Source of the DNA: VXPW01 sp965115815
Lineage (GTDB): Bacteria > Pseudomonadota > Alphaproteobacteria > TMED109
Assembly (NCBI GenBank): GCA_965115815.1
Contig: OZ220465.1
Coordinates: 124,001 to 188,000 of the forward strand
Length of the DNA stretch: 64,000 nt
Reading direction: 5' to 3'
Under the pieces are notes generated by a model. It did not search any database, was not told the origin of the DNA, and was given only the letters and a program-made list of their open reading frames with translations. A program made the position numbers and the translations under genes. Positions 9,591 to 18,518 of the stretch are shown here, in pieces; the first letter of the stretch is position 1, and each line of letters starts with the position of its first letter.

Positions 9591-9772
9591 GAGCCTGTGC
9601 GGAAACTATTGAGCGACCCCGATTCTGGTATCTGCGATGTGGCTGGAGAGTACATCGGGATCAAACAAGCCCATTCCACATCTGCAGATTGCTTTCGAAG
9701 CGGTCTCTCCGACGCCGATACTTTGCACGAGCGGCCAGAATCGGGACCGCTCAATAGTTTCCGTACAAGCTC
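9591..9772. mobile_element. MITE-A copy 1 (182 bp, IS5-family ends, TGA target duplication)
   Basis: The element has long terminal inverted repeats of about 38 bp: left GAGCCTGTGCGGAAACTATT..., right the complement of GAGCTTGTACGGAAACTATT.... Both match the left end of the IS5-family elements at 59537 and 12383. It is flanked by TGA on both sides (9588-9590 and 9773-9775). It carries no ORF. It lies against the truncated 5' end of an ISNCY copy, so it may have inserted there. Confidence 0.8.
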
Positions 9773-11397
9773 TGACATTCCGCCGCTGCTGCGTGGCCTT
9801 CACTACGTGTATGCCGACCGGTCGACCCGGGCCCGGTGGTTCGAGATCCTGGAGGAGGGGATCCTTCCCGAGGGATCCCATCTGCGAGGGCGTCCCGGCA
9901 TGGAGTTGGGGAAGATCCTGGTGATGGGTCTCCGGAAGCAGGGTTTGGGCTAGGACTTCGATCCCATGCACGAGCGGATGAACGAGCACAGGACGGTTCG
10001 GAAGTTTCTGGGGCACACCGACATCTGGGATCACACCCGGTACGGATATCCGACGAGGGTGGACCACGTGAACCTGCGGATGCCGGAAGTGCTGGGGAAG
10101 GTGTCGCAGCGGATCGCGGAGCAAGGCCATGCGAGGGTAGGAAGCGGACCCGGAAGCGGAAGGACGGCGCGAACGGCACGGACGGCGCGGACGACCGGGG
10201 CCGCCGTCGGTCGGACGACCCCCTGCGGGGCCGCTGCGATTCGTTCGTGGTGAAGACGGACGTGCACGACCCGACGGAGGTCCACCGGTTGTGGGATGCG
10301 ATGCGTTGCCGGGTGCGGGATCCGGGTCGCGCCGCCGTACGCTTGGGGGTGTCCGGATGGCGGCAGTGGCAGCATGGGAGCCGGAAACTGCAGCAGCCTT
10401 TCCCGAAGGTTCGGCAGACCCGACGGGCCCGTCCGGAGCCGGTCAAGGCGTATCTCGACGCCAGCCGGGCGTGGGTCCGGCGGGCGGAAGAGACGGTACC
10501 GGTGCTTTTGGAGCGAGGCGTCCCGATCCCCACGGTGCGTTCGGTCGAGTCGTACCTCAAGCATGCCCGCCGACAGATCCACCAGGTGGACCGCCGTCTG
10601 CTGAAGGGCGAGAAGATTCCGCCGAGCGAGAAGGGGTTTTCGATCTTCGAAGAGCACACACGCGGGTGTGGGGTGTGGGAAGGGCAAGGCCGGGGTGCCG
10701 GTGGAACTCGGAGTGCCGGTGGCCGTGCTGGAGGATCAGCACGGCTTCCTCCTGCACCATCGGGTCCTGTGGGAAGGCGGAGACGTGGATCCTGCCGTGC
10801 CCATGATCTGAGAAGCCCAGGCTCGCTTCCCCGACCTCCGCTTGTGCAGTTTCGATCAGGGCTTTCCCAGCCCCTCCAACCGGATCACCCTGGACGAGCT
10901 GCTGGAGCACAACGTGCTGCCGAAGAAGGGAAAGCTCGGTCAGGCGGACCGGAAACGGGAAGCCGATCCGACGTTCCGGAAGATGCGTCGACAGCATCCG
11001 GCCGTGGAGTCCGCGATCCACAACCTCGAGCAACGCGGCATGGACCGGGTCCTGTCGTATGGGGCCGGACGGGTTTGCCCGGAGGGTGGCACGGTCCGTG
11101 ACCGCCTTCCACGTCCACCGAATCGGGCTGCTGCACCGGCAGGCCCGGGCCCGGGCCCAACGACGACGAAGACGCGCCGCCTGACGGCAGCTTCCTTCCA
11201 CCTCATCCGCGAAGCCCGCCGGAGGCGGGAACGGAGCCGCTCGCCCCGGCCGCCGGATTCGCGGCGGGACAAGCCCGGATGCCGCTGCCCATCGGCAGAA
11301 ATCCCCCCGGAAACCGAGCGGACGGGGCACCGAGGGAGGGTTCCAACCCGCAATTGCGCCGGAAGACCATCCGGAAGGGGCATTTTCGGGCGGGCAC
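9773..11397 (+). mobile_element. Degenerate ISNCY-family copy, transposase pseudogene
   Basis: The sequence is collinear with the transposase at 41230-42684 but starts at the equivalent of residue 28, so the 5' end and left terminus are gone. An in-frame TAG stands at 9952 after LRKQGLG, at the same codon as in the copy at 28188-30022. A frameshift follows near 10137. A TGA interrupts PMI-EAQ at about 10809, and there is another shift near 11060. The right end (GGGCGGGCAC) is at 11397. Recognisable pieces include GRCDSFVVKTDVHDPTEV, SYLKHARRQIHQVDRR and FDQGFPSPSNRITLDELL. It cannot encode an active transposase. Confidence 0.8.
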
Positions 11398-11417
11398 TAT
11401 TTCGGCGAGAACCCTTA

Positions 11418-12383
11418 GAGCATGATTCAAAACTCCATATAATCAGCAGGATGCGGTTTTTCCGAGGGTTTCGGCCCGTCCGAGGCGGCGCACCAAGATG
11501 CGGATCACGGCCCGTTGCAGCCCTGCCAGCGAGCTCTCCAGCCGTCGTTCATCGTCCTTCGCCCGACGTCGACAGCGGCCCAGCCAGCCGAACCACCGCT
11601 CGACGATCCAGCGTCGCGGAAGCACCTCGAGACCCTTCGGTTCCTTGGGTTGGGTCACGATCTCGAGGTCCGGGGCGTCCGGCCTCGCGGCCCGGACTTG
11701 GGCCCGTTGGGGACCGCGGTACCCTCCGTCTGCCCAGACCTTCTGCAAGCTCGGCAGGGTCGTTCGCAGTTCGGCGAGGACCGCCGGCGCACCCTCCCGA
11801 TCCTGCACGTTGGCGGGGTGCACGTGCAGGACCAGGGGGAGCCCGAGGGTGTCGACCCCCGCGTGCCGCGTTCTCCCCTGGATCTTGTTCCCGCCGTCAG
11901 AGCCACTCGGCCCACCGCTCTCCGTCGTCTTCACGGACGGACGGTCGATCCCCCCCCCCGCCGTCGTCGTCGAACGCCGGCCCTCCAGCTCCCGGGCCGG
12001 ACCCCGCAACGCCGCCACGAGATCCCCATACAGACCCCGGTCACGCCATCGGTAACCGTAGTACCGGACCGTCGAAGTCGCGGGAACACAAGGCGGGAGC
12101 GCACGCCACTGGCAACCCGTCATCCACGGGTACCGCAGCGCATGCACCCCTTCGCGCAGCGCAGGTCTACCTCACGGGGACGGCCCGTCGACGACGGTGC
12201 CGGAAGCCGCGGCTCCAGACGAGCCCATTCCGCGTCGGTCCGATCGCTCTCGAAGCGATCCCCCCGACGCGGATCCTTCGCACGAGCGGTCTCGCTCCCA
12301 GCCTTGGCCATCCTCCCGAGGTCGGTGCCAGCCACATCGTAGAAGCGGGCATCGGGGCCGCTCCATAGTTTCCGCACAGGCCC
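11418..12383 (-). mobile_element. IS5-family element (IS427-like), TTA target duplication
   Basis: The 966-bp element has imperfect ends: GAGCATGATTCAAAACT at 11418, and the complement of GGGCCTGTGCGGAAACT at 12383. It is flanked by TTA at 11415-11417 and 12384-12386, the TNA-type duplication of IS427-group elements. The right-hand TTA is the complement of the TAA stop codon of the downstream hydantoinase B gene, so the element landed exactly on that stop. Related copies are at 59537-60492 (complete) and 34792-35280 and 50213-50342 (partial). Confidence 0.82.
11443..12311 (-). pseudogene. IS5-family transposase, frameshifted
   Basis: The first part starts MAKAGSETARAKDPRR at 12311 and reads the N-terminal domain (DRTDAEWARLEPRLPAP). 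A shift near 12165, where CTGCG is duplicated compared with the copy at 59614, moves it out of frame. From there a continuous frame runs to 11443 with the DDE catalytic domain: GIDRPSVKTTESGG (first Asp), VWADGGYRG (second Asp) and RRWIVERWFGWLGR (Glu). A run of ten C/G bases lies just before the first Asp. As it stands the gene needs one frameshift to make a full protein. Confidence 0.8.
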
Positions 12384-14123
12384 TTACGATGCGGCAGCCT
12401 TCCGGGCGCGGCGCTCGGCCCGGGTGCGGTCCGGTTCGGGCCGGTGGCCGGCATCCAGGACCACGCCGTAGTCCGCACGGGCCCGTTCCGCCGAGACCAT
12501 GCCGTTCCGGACATCCTCCGCCACCCGCTCCGGGTCGCGCTCCAGCGGGTCGCCGAGTCCGCCGCCGCCCGGCATCTCCAGTACCAGGCGTTCGCCGCGC
12601 GGCACGACCTGCCGGCCCTTCCCCTCGAATTCCGCCGCGCCCGACTTGAGGTAGATTCGTCCGGTCCGGCCCGGGCGCCCCCCGTTCCGGCCGCGCGGCG
12701 GGTGGATCACGCGATCGAACATGGTGTTGATGGCGAACGCGCAGTTGCTGGCGTGCGCGACTTCCATCACCTGTCCGGTGCCGCCGCGGTAGGTTCCCGC
12801 GCCCCCGGAATCCGCCCGGTATTCCTTGCGCCAGAAGATCAGCGGCGCGATGGCTTCGTTGACCTCGACCGGGGTATTGCGGACCCCGGAAGGGAAGGCG
12901 GTCGCGTCGAGGCCGTCCTTTCCGGGCCGGGCTCCCGTCCCTCCGGCATGGAACGCGTTCATGGCGAAGGTCGGGCCGCTCTGCAGGTCGTCTCCGGTCA
13001 TGCCGTGCCCCCCGAGGAAGACCGGATTCCACAGACAGGAGGTGCCTTCGGCCGGCACCCGATCGGGGAGAATCTGACCCAAGCATCCCAGGATGACGTC
13101 GGGCAGCATCTGGCCGATGACGTGGCGCGCGGTCACCGCGCACGGTCGAGGGGCGTTGAGGATGGTCCCGGGTGGCGCCGTCACCCGGATGGCCGAAAGG
13201 GAGCCGGCGTTGTTGGGGATGCGCGGGCCGATGACGCAGCGCGCGCCGAAGCTGGCGTAGGCCTCCGTGTATGTCATCGGCACGTTGATGCCGTAGCCGG
13301 AGACCGGTGAGGTGCCGTCGAAGCTGACGGCAAGGCCGGAATCGTCGATGGTGACGGCGGCCGTGAGATCCAGTTCCCGTTCGTAGCCGTCGATGCGCAT
13401 CGTATTGCGGTAGGTGCCGTGCGGAAGGGCCCGGATTTCCTCCAGCATGCCCGTGCGGGAAGTGTCGATGATCCTCTGGGACAGGCGGTCGAGATCCGCG
13501 AGACCGAATTCCTGCATCATGCCGACCAGGCGCCGCCCTCCGACCTCGTTGCAGGCGGCCAGCGAGTAGAGATCGCCTTCGACCTCGGCCGGATTGCGCA
13601 CGTTCGCCCGCACGATCTCCAGCACGAGGGCATTGAACGTTCCGCGCTCGGCCAGCGGCAGGATCGGGATGTTGAGGCCCTCTTCGTAGACCTGCCGTCC
13701 GTCGGGTCCGAAGCCGCGGCCGCCGATGTCGGCGACGTGGGTGGTGGAAGCGAACAGGGCCACGATGCGGCCCGCGTGGAACGTCGGCGTGACCGCAGTG
13801 AAATCATTGAGATGTCCCGTGCCGAGCCAAGGGTCGTTGGTCAGGTAGACATCCCCTTCCGCCATGGTCTCGAGCGGGTATTTCGCGAGGAAGCCCTTCA
13901 CCGAAGCGGCCATGGCGTTGACATGTCCCGGGGTGCCGGTGACGGCTTGGGCCAGCATGCGTCCGGAAGGGTCGAAGACTCCGGCCGAGATGTCGCCGGC
14001 TTCCCGGGCGGACGTGCTGAAGGCGGTCCGGACCAGCGCCTGCGCCTGTTCCTCGACCACCGACAGCAGCCGGTTCCACTGGATCTGCATCCGGATCCGG
14101 TCGAGCGCGGTCGAACGGCGCAT
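12384..14123 (-). CDS. hyuB: Hydantoinase B / N-methylhydantoinase subunit B family protein
   Basis: The 579-residue protein belongs to the HyuB/oxoprolinase C-terminal half family, which with HyuA forms an ATP-dependent amidohydrolase for cyclic amides such as N-methylhydantoin, carbamoyl compounds or 5-oxoproline. Family landmarks are FSTSAREAGDISAGVFD near the N-terminus, the GDVYLTNDPWLGTGHLND segment, and the glycine-rich C-terminal part (GGAGTYRGGTGQ, then EMPGGGGLGDP). Length is normal. The start at 14123 has GGAGGGAG upstream. The stop codon TAA at 12386-12384 coincides with the target duplication of an IS5-family element. HyuA lies 167 bp upstream on the same strand. Substrate is not predictable from sequence alone. 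Confidence 0.92.
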   Translation of the reverse strand: MRRSTALDRIRMQIQWNRLLSVVEEQAQALVRTAFSTSAREAGDISAGVFDPSGRMLAQAVTGTPGHVNAMAASVKGFLAKYPLETMAEGDVYLTNDPWLGTGHLNDFTAVTPTFHAGRIVALFASTTHVADIGGRGFGPDGRQVYEEGLNIPILPLAERGTFNALVLEIVRANVRNPAEVEGDLYSLAACNEVGGRRLVGMMQEFGLADLDRLSQRIIDTSRTGMLEEIRALPHGTYRNTMRIDGYERELDLTAAVTIDDSGLAVSFDGTSPVSGYGINVPMTYTEAYASFGARCVIGPRIPNNAGSLSAIRVTAPPGTILNAPRPCAVTARHVIGQMLPDVILGCLGQILPDRVPAEGTSCLWNPVFLGGHGMTGDDLQSGPTFAMNAFHAGGTGARPGKDGLDATAFPSGVRNTPVEVNEAIAPLIFWRKEYRADSGGAGTYRGGTGQVMEVAHASNCAFAINTMFDRVIHPPRGRNGGRPGRTGRIYLKSGAAEFEGKGRQVVPRGERLVLEMPGGGGLGDPLERDPERVAEDVRNGMVSAERARADYGVVLDAGHRPEPDRTRAERRARKAAAS

Positions 14124-14233
14124 GCTCCCTCCGTGGAGGCTTCGGGCCGGGTCTGCCCGTACGCCCGTCGAGGGTCAGGGTACCCGATGATGCCCGCGGC
14201 GACGGCGAGAACCGCTGGACGGCAAAGAAAGCG

Positions 14234-14258
14234 GGGGCCGCGGGATGCGGGCGGCCCC
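14234..14258 (-). terminator. Hairpin with T-rich tail between hyuA and hyuB
   Basis: An 8-bp perfect stem (GGGGCCGC/GCGGCCCC) encloses a 9-base loop. On the minus strand it is followed by GCTTTCTTT. It lies 33 bases after the hyuA stop and before hyuB, so it could terminate or attenuate transcription between two genes whose products work together. Function is inferred from shape only. Confidence 0.45.
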
Positions 14259-14290
14259 GTGCGGACCGCCGTCTGCCGCGGCCCGGCGGG

Positions 14291-16420
14291 TCAGCCGGCT
14301 TCCGGGGTCCGTTCGAGCACCAGATGGCCGAGAGGATGAACCGTGGCGCGGAATCCCCCCGGCACCACGGTCGTGGTCTGTTCCTCGACGATGACCGCCG
14401 GCCCGGCCACCACCGCGTTTCGGGGGAGGTCCTGGCGGGCATGCTCGGCCGCGGTCCCGTACTCGGCGCGGTCCGCATCGAAGAGCGGTCGGCCGGACGC
14501 CGTCGGCGGGGCGCCGGGCCGCGGCGGCTCCTCGCCGATCGCGGCGGCCGCGGCCGGCGGCCGTCGGGCGGACGTCCCGCGCGCCGGCCGGGGGGAAGAC
14601 CTCGGATGCGCCGTGACCGTGAGCGTCCAGCTCAGAATTTCCCGTTCCTGGCCGGGCAGGGTCCGGCTGAACAGGCGCGCATATTCGGCATCGAAGGACC
14701 GGGCGAGGGCCTCCGGAGCCCCGGTGTCCAAGGCCGGGGTCGCGAGCGGCACCACGATTTCGTGCCCTTGGCCCACATACCGCATGTAGGCATGCCGGGC
14801 CTCCTCCAGTTCCGCATCGTCCCCCGCTCCTTCCCGCACCACCGCCCGCGCTTCTGCGCGCATCTCCGCCAGCAGCGTGTTGGCGGCCCGAAGGTCGATC
14901 CCGGCCAGGCGCATGTAGCGGCTCCGCACCACCTCGTAGGACACCCGGGAACGGAGCATGCCGATTGCGGACCCGACTCCGGCGCCGGTCGGCACGATCA
15001 CCCGGTCGACGCCCAGCTTCCGCGCCAGCTCCGCCGCATGCAGCGGAGCCGCACCACCGAACGCGATCATGGTGCGGGAGGACACGTCCCTGCCTCCTTC
15101 AATCGCGTGCACCCGGGCCGCGTTGGCCATGTTCTCGTCGACCACCTCGGAGACGGCGAGCGCTGCCTCCGCTTCGCCGAGGTCTAGCGGCTGTCCGACG
15201 GCCCGGCGAATCGAGGCGGCGGCCAGCCCCGGATCCAGCCGGAGCGCCCCGTCCGCAAACCCGGCGGGTCCGATCCGCCCCAGGATCACGTCGGCGTCGG
15301 TCACCGTCGGCCGTACGCCGCCCTGGGCATAGCAGGCAGGACCCGGGTCGGCGCCGGCGCTGGCCGGGCCCACGTGGAGGCGGCCCAGAGGGTCGACGGC
15401 CGCGATCGATCCCCCTCCGGCCCCGATCTCGACCATTTCGATGGCGGGCACGCGGACCGGCAGGCCGCTGCCCTTCAGGTTGCGGTAGGCGCGGGCGACC
15501 TCGAACGTGCGGGTCGTCTGCGGACGGCAGGCATCGATGAGGGCGAGCTTGGCGGTCGTTCCGCCCATGTCGAACGAGAGCGTGTGCGCACCGCCGCATT
15601 CCCGGGCGACGGCGGCGGCCAGAACGACGCCGGCCGCCGGTCCAGATTCGACCAGGCGGATCGGGAAGCGGGTTGCGGTCTCGAGTGTGGTCAGCCCGCC
15701 GCCCGAGGTCATGAGCAGCAGCGGGCAGGTCAGACCCAGCGTGCGCAGCGTGCCGTCGAGGGCCGCGAGATACCCGGACATCCGGGGCTGCACGTACGCG
15801 TTGGCGCACGCCGTCGACTGGCGTTCGTATTCCCGGATCTCGGGGCAGACCTCGCAGGAAAGCGTGATGCGGAGATCGGGCAGGGCCGCGTGCAGGAGGT
15901 CTCCGACCCGGCGTTCATGTGCGGGATTGGCGTAGGAATGGAGCAACCCGACCGCCGCGGCCTCGATCCCGTGGCACTCGAATTCCGGCAGCAGCGCCCG
16001 GACGGAGCCTTCGTCCAGCGGGACGAGGACCCGGCCCGCATGGTCCATGCGTTCGGCCACGGGCCAGCGCAGGTGCCGGGGCACCAGCGGTGCGGGACGG
16101 TCGATGGAGAGGTCGTACTGCTCGAAGCGGTTCTCGAGCGCCATCTCGACGGAGTCCCGGAAGCCTTCGGTGACGATGAGCGCGGTCTTCGCGCCGGTCC
16201 GTTCGATCAGGGCGTTGGTGGCGAGCGTGGTGCCGTGGATGACCAGATCGACGGCGGCCGGATCGACGGCGGCTTCCCGGAGGACGCGCCGGGCGCCCGC
16301 CCTCACGCCGGCCTCGGGCCGGGCCGGCGTCGTCAGCACCTTGGCGGTGACGATTCTGCCGTCCGGCAGCTCGAGCGCCACGTCCGTGAAGGTCCCGCCG
16401 ACATCGATGCCGATGCGGAT
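14291..16420 (-). CDS. hyuA: Hydantoinase A / N-methylhydantoinase subunit A family protein
   Basis: This is the ATP-binding (ASKHA-fold) partner of HyuB. Landmarks are HGTTLATNALIERTG, the DMGGTTAKLALID phosphate loop in the middle, the EIGAGGGSIAAVD and GADPGPACYAQGG segments, and AFGGAAPLHAAELA. The first usual start in frame is GTG at 16381, which would omit the conserved N-terminal phosphate loop IGIDVGGTFTD. That motif is present in frame just upstream (16415-16382), and between it and the in-frame stop near 16578 no ATG, GTG or TTG occurs. The coordinate here uses the ATC at 16420 as a provisional start. Either initiation is non-canonical or the 5' end has mutated. The product would be about 709 residues. 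Gene order with the MFS transporter suggests uptake and hydrolysis of a cyclic amide. Confidence 0.85.
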   Translation of the reverse strand: MRIGIDVGGTFTDVALELPDGRIVTAKVLTTPARPEAGVRAGARRVLREAAVDPAAVDLVIHGTTLATNALIERTGAKTALIVTEGFRDSVEMALENRFEQYDLSIDRPAPLVPRHLRWPVAERMDHAGRVLVPLDEGSVRALLPEFECHGIEAAAVGLLHSYANPAHERRVGDLLHAALPDLRITLSCEVCPEIREYERQSTACANAYVQPRMSGYLAALDGTLRTLGLTCPLLLMTSGGGLTTLETATRFPIRLVESGPAAGVVLAAAVARECGGAHTLSFDMGGTTAKLALIDACRPQTTRTFEVARAYRNLKGSGLPVRVPAIEMVEIGAGGGSIAAVDPLGRLHVGPASAGADPGPACYAQGGVRPTVTDADVILGRIGPAGFADGALRLDPGLAAASIRRAVGQPLDLGEAEAALAVSEVVDENMANAARVHAIEGGRDVSSRTMIAFGGAAPLHAAELARKLGVDRVIVPTGAGVGSAIGMLRSRVSYEVVRSRYMRLAGIDLRAANTLLAEMRAEARAVVREGAGDDAELEEARHAYMRYVGQGHEIVVPLATPALDTGAPEALARSFDAEYARLFSRTLPGQEREILSWTLTVTAHPRSSPRPARGTSARRPPAAAAAIGEEPPRPGAPPTASGRPLFDADRAEYGTAAEHARQDLPRNAVVAGPAVIVEEQTTTVVPGGFRATVHPLGHLVLERTPEAG

Positions 16421-16721
16421 CCCGGCCCGGCCTTCGCTCCGGCCTCGCGCGATTCCCGTATCGATTCCCTCGGCCCTTTCCCGCTCGATCCCCGGTTCGA
16501 TCCGGGCTCCCGCCGCCGCGCCCGCTCCCGCGCTCCCGGCGCTCCGGATCCATCCGGCCCCCGCCGCTGCCGCATCCTACGGCGTCGGATTCCGCACGTG
16601 CGCGACGATGCGGATCCCACTATGAGGCTCCCGCCCGCTCTCCGCAACCGGACGGCCGGCGATCCGGTCGAGAGGGTGCCCGCACGATCTCGGAGCGGAT
16701 CCGGCGGCGCGCCGGCCGTCA

Positions 16722-16904
16722 GAGCCTGTACGGAAACTATTGAGCGGTCCCGATTCTGGCCGCTCGTGCAAAGTATCGGCGTCGGAGAGATCACTTCGAA
16801 AGCAATCTGACAGATGTGGAATGGGCTTGTTTGATCCCGATGTACTCTCCAGCCACATCGCAGATACCAGAATCGGGGTCGCTCAATAGTTTCCGCACAG
16901 GCTC
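16722..16904. mobile_element. MITE-A copy 2 (183 bp, TCA target duplication)
   Basis: The same element as at 9591-9772, inverted. The ends read GAGCCTGTACGGAAACTATT and the complement of GAGCCTGTGCGGAAACTATT. It is flanked by TCA on both sides (16719-16721 and 16905-16907). The right TCA is the complement of the TGA stop codon of the MFS transporter gene, so the insertion duplicated the stop codon and left the protein intact. No ORF. Confidence 0.82.
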
Positions 16905-18470
16905 TCAGGCCCGGACATGCGCCCGGCGCGCAATGCGACCCACGATCGGCATCGCGAGCAGGGCCGTCCCGAGTACGCATGCGGTGCCGATCAGCACGTC
17001 GTTGAACGCCATGATCAGGGCCTCGCGCTGGGCGATCCGGGTGAGGTAGCCGACCGCGTCGGCATGGACTCCGGGGGACGGGATCCCGGCGAGCAGGCCG
17101 GACACGCGCCCGAGGATCTGCCCGCCGCCGCCCGGGGGCAGGTGCGTCGCCTCCGCGATGCGCGCGTAGTGCAGGTCGGCCCGGGCGGCCAGCAGCGTGT
17201 TCGCGCCGGCGAGGCCGACCGCCGCGCCGAGGCGCATGACCAGATTGAACAGCGCGCTCCCGTGCTTGACCTCCGCGACCGGGAGCGCGCTCATCGAGAG
17301 GTCCAGCATGGTGAAGTAGGCTAGCGGGGCGCCGATGCCGCGGAGCACCTGCGGCAGCGCCCACTCGGCGAACCCGCTGTCGATGGTGAGGCCGCCATGC
17401 AGGAGGGTGCCGGCGGCGAGAAGCGAAAACCCGAGCGCCGCGGTCCAGCCGATGCCGATCAGCCGGACCAGGTGGCCGGCGAACACGCCCGAAAGCACCA
17501 TGGAGACGCCGAGGACGGCAGTGACGGTGCCGATGGTCGAGGTGTCGAAGCCCCGTACCTGTCCGAGGTACAGCGGCAGCAGGTAGATGGGGATGTACAG
17601 CCCGCCGCCGAACACGCCGATGAGGAGCACTCCGACCAGGAAGTGGGAACGGCGGAAGGTACCGAAGCGGACCAGGGGATCGCGGGCCGAGAGCTCGCGG
17701 ACGAGGAAGGCCGCCAGCGCGACCCCGGCCACCGCCGTGCACCCGGCGATCACGCCGGATTCGAACCAGTCGCGGCGCTGTCCTTCCTGCAGGACGAACA
17801 GGGTCGATCCGAGCAGTGCGAACGCCAGCACGATGCCGGCGAAGTCGGTGTGCCGGATCAGGCGGGCATCCGGCCGGTCGAAGTCGACGAACAGTCCGAC
17901 GACGACGATCACCACCACGCCGATCGGCACGTTGACGAGAAACAGCCATTCCCAGGACAGGGCCTCGGTGATCCAGCCGCCGACCACGGGCCCGATGGCG
18001 ACCGCGCTGGTGCCCAGCATGCCGAAGATCATGGCGAACGAGACCTGCAGCCGGCGCGGGATGGCGGTGTAGAGGCTGGCCACCACCATCGGCATCATCC
18101 CGCCGCCGAAGAACCCCTGGGCGGCCCGGAAGGTGATCATCGACGGCACGTCCCAAGCCTGGGCGCACCCCACGCTGGCCAGTGTGAAGCCGGCGGCGCA
18201 GGTCACGAAGAAGATGCGCGTCGAGCAGATCTGGCTGAGCCGCGCCGAGAGCGGAATCATGATCACCTCGGCGATCAGCGCCGCGGTCAGCACCCAGCTC
18301 ACCTCGTCCGGAGCGGCGCCCAGGGCCGCCTGGATCTCCTTGAACGACGAGCCGACGATCTGCACCGACAGCACCGCCATGAACATGCCGGCGATCATCG
18401 CGACGAATGCGACGAAGCGGCGGACGTCGATGGTCTCGGGCGGGCCGGCCGTTCCCGCCGGTTCAGCCAT
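16905..18470 (-). CDS. MFS transporter, DHA2 (EmrB/QacA-like) family
   Basis: The 521-residue inner-membrane protein has about fourteen hydrophobic segments, as expected for the 14-TM DHA2 drug:proton antiporter group. The first helices contain the ALIAEVIMIPLSARLSQ loop (motif A region). GPVVGGWITEALSWEWLFLVNVPIG is the motif C region that marks exporters. It probably exports an amphipathic compound, although relatives near catabolic genes can act in uptake. It lies in a same-strand run after an enolase-superfamily gene (48 bp) and before hyuA, which suggests a common pathway. Its stop codon is formed by the target duplication of a MITE. The start MAEPAGTAGPP is at 18470; substrate unknown. 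Confidence 0.88.
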   Translation of the reverse strand: MAEPAGTAGPPETIDVRRFVAFVAMIAGMFMAVLSVQIVGSSFKEIQAALGAAPDEVSWVLTAALIAEVIMIPLSARLSQICSTRIFFVTCAAGFTLASVGCAQAWDVPSMITFRAAQGFFGGGMMPMVVASLYTAIPRRLQVSFAMIFGMLGTSAVAIGPVVGGWITEALSWEWLFLVNVPIGVVVIVVVGLFVDFDRPDARLIRHTDFAGIVLAFALLGSTLFVLQEGQRRDWFESGVIAGCTAVAGVALAAFLVRELSARDPLVRFGTFRRSHFLVGVLLIGVFGGGLYIPIYLLPLYLGQVRGFDTSTIGTVTAVLGVSMVLSGVFAGHLVRLIGIGWTAALGFSLLAAGTLLHGGLTIDSGFAEWALPQVLRGIGAPLAYFTMLDLSMSALPVAEVKHGSALFNLVMRLGAAVGLAGANTLLAARADLHYARIAEATHLPPGGGGQILGRVSGLLAGIPSPGVHADAVGYLTRIAQREALIMAFNDVLIGTACVLGTALLAMPIVGRIARRAHVRA

Positions 18471-18518
18471 GCGGATCCCCGGTCCGGCAGGCCGGCAGTC
18501 CGGCGGCCGTGAGGCCGG

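Noticed and set aside
9952..9954. TAG as selenocysteine or pyrrolysine-type recoding in the transposase
   Set aside because: Other lesions (frameshifts, TGA) in the same copy, and genuine TAG stops elsewhere in the window, make simple pseudogenisation more likely.
17397..18512. Plus-strand ORF opposite the MFS transporter
   Set aside because: Antisense shadow; the minus strand has a complete 14-helix transporter with conserved motifs.
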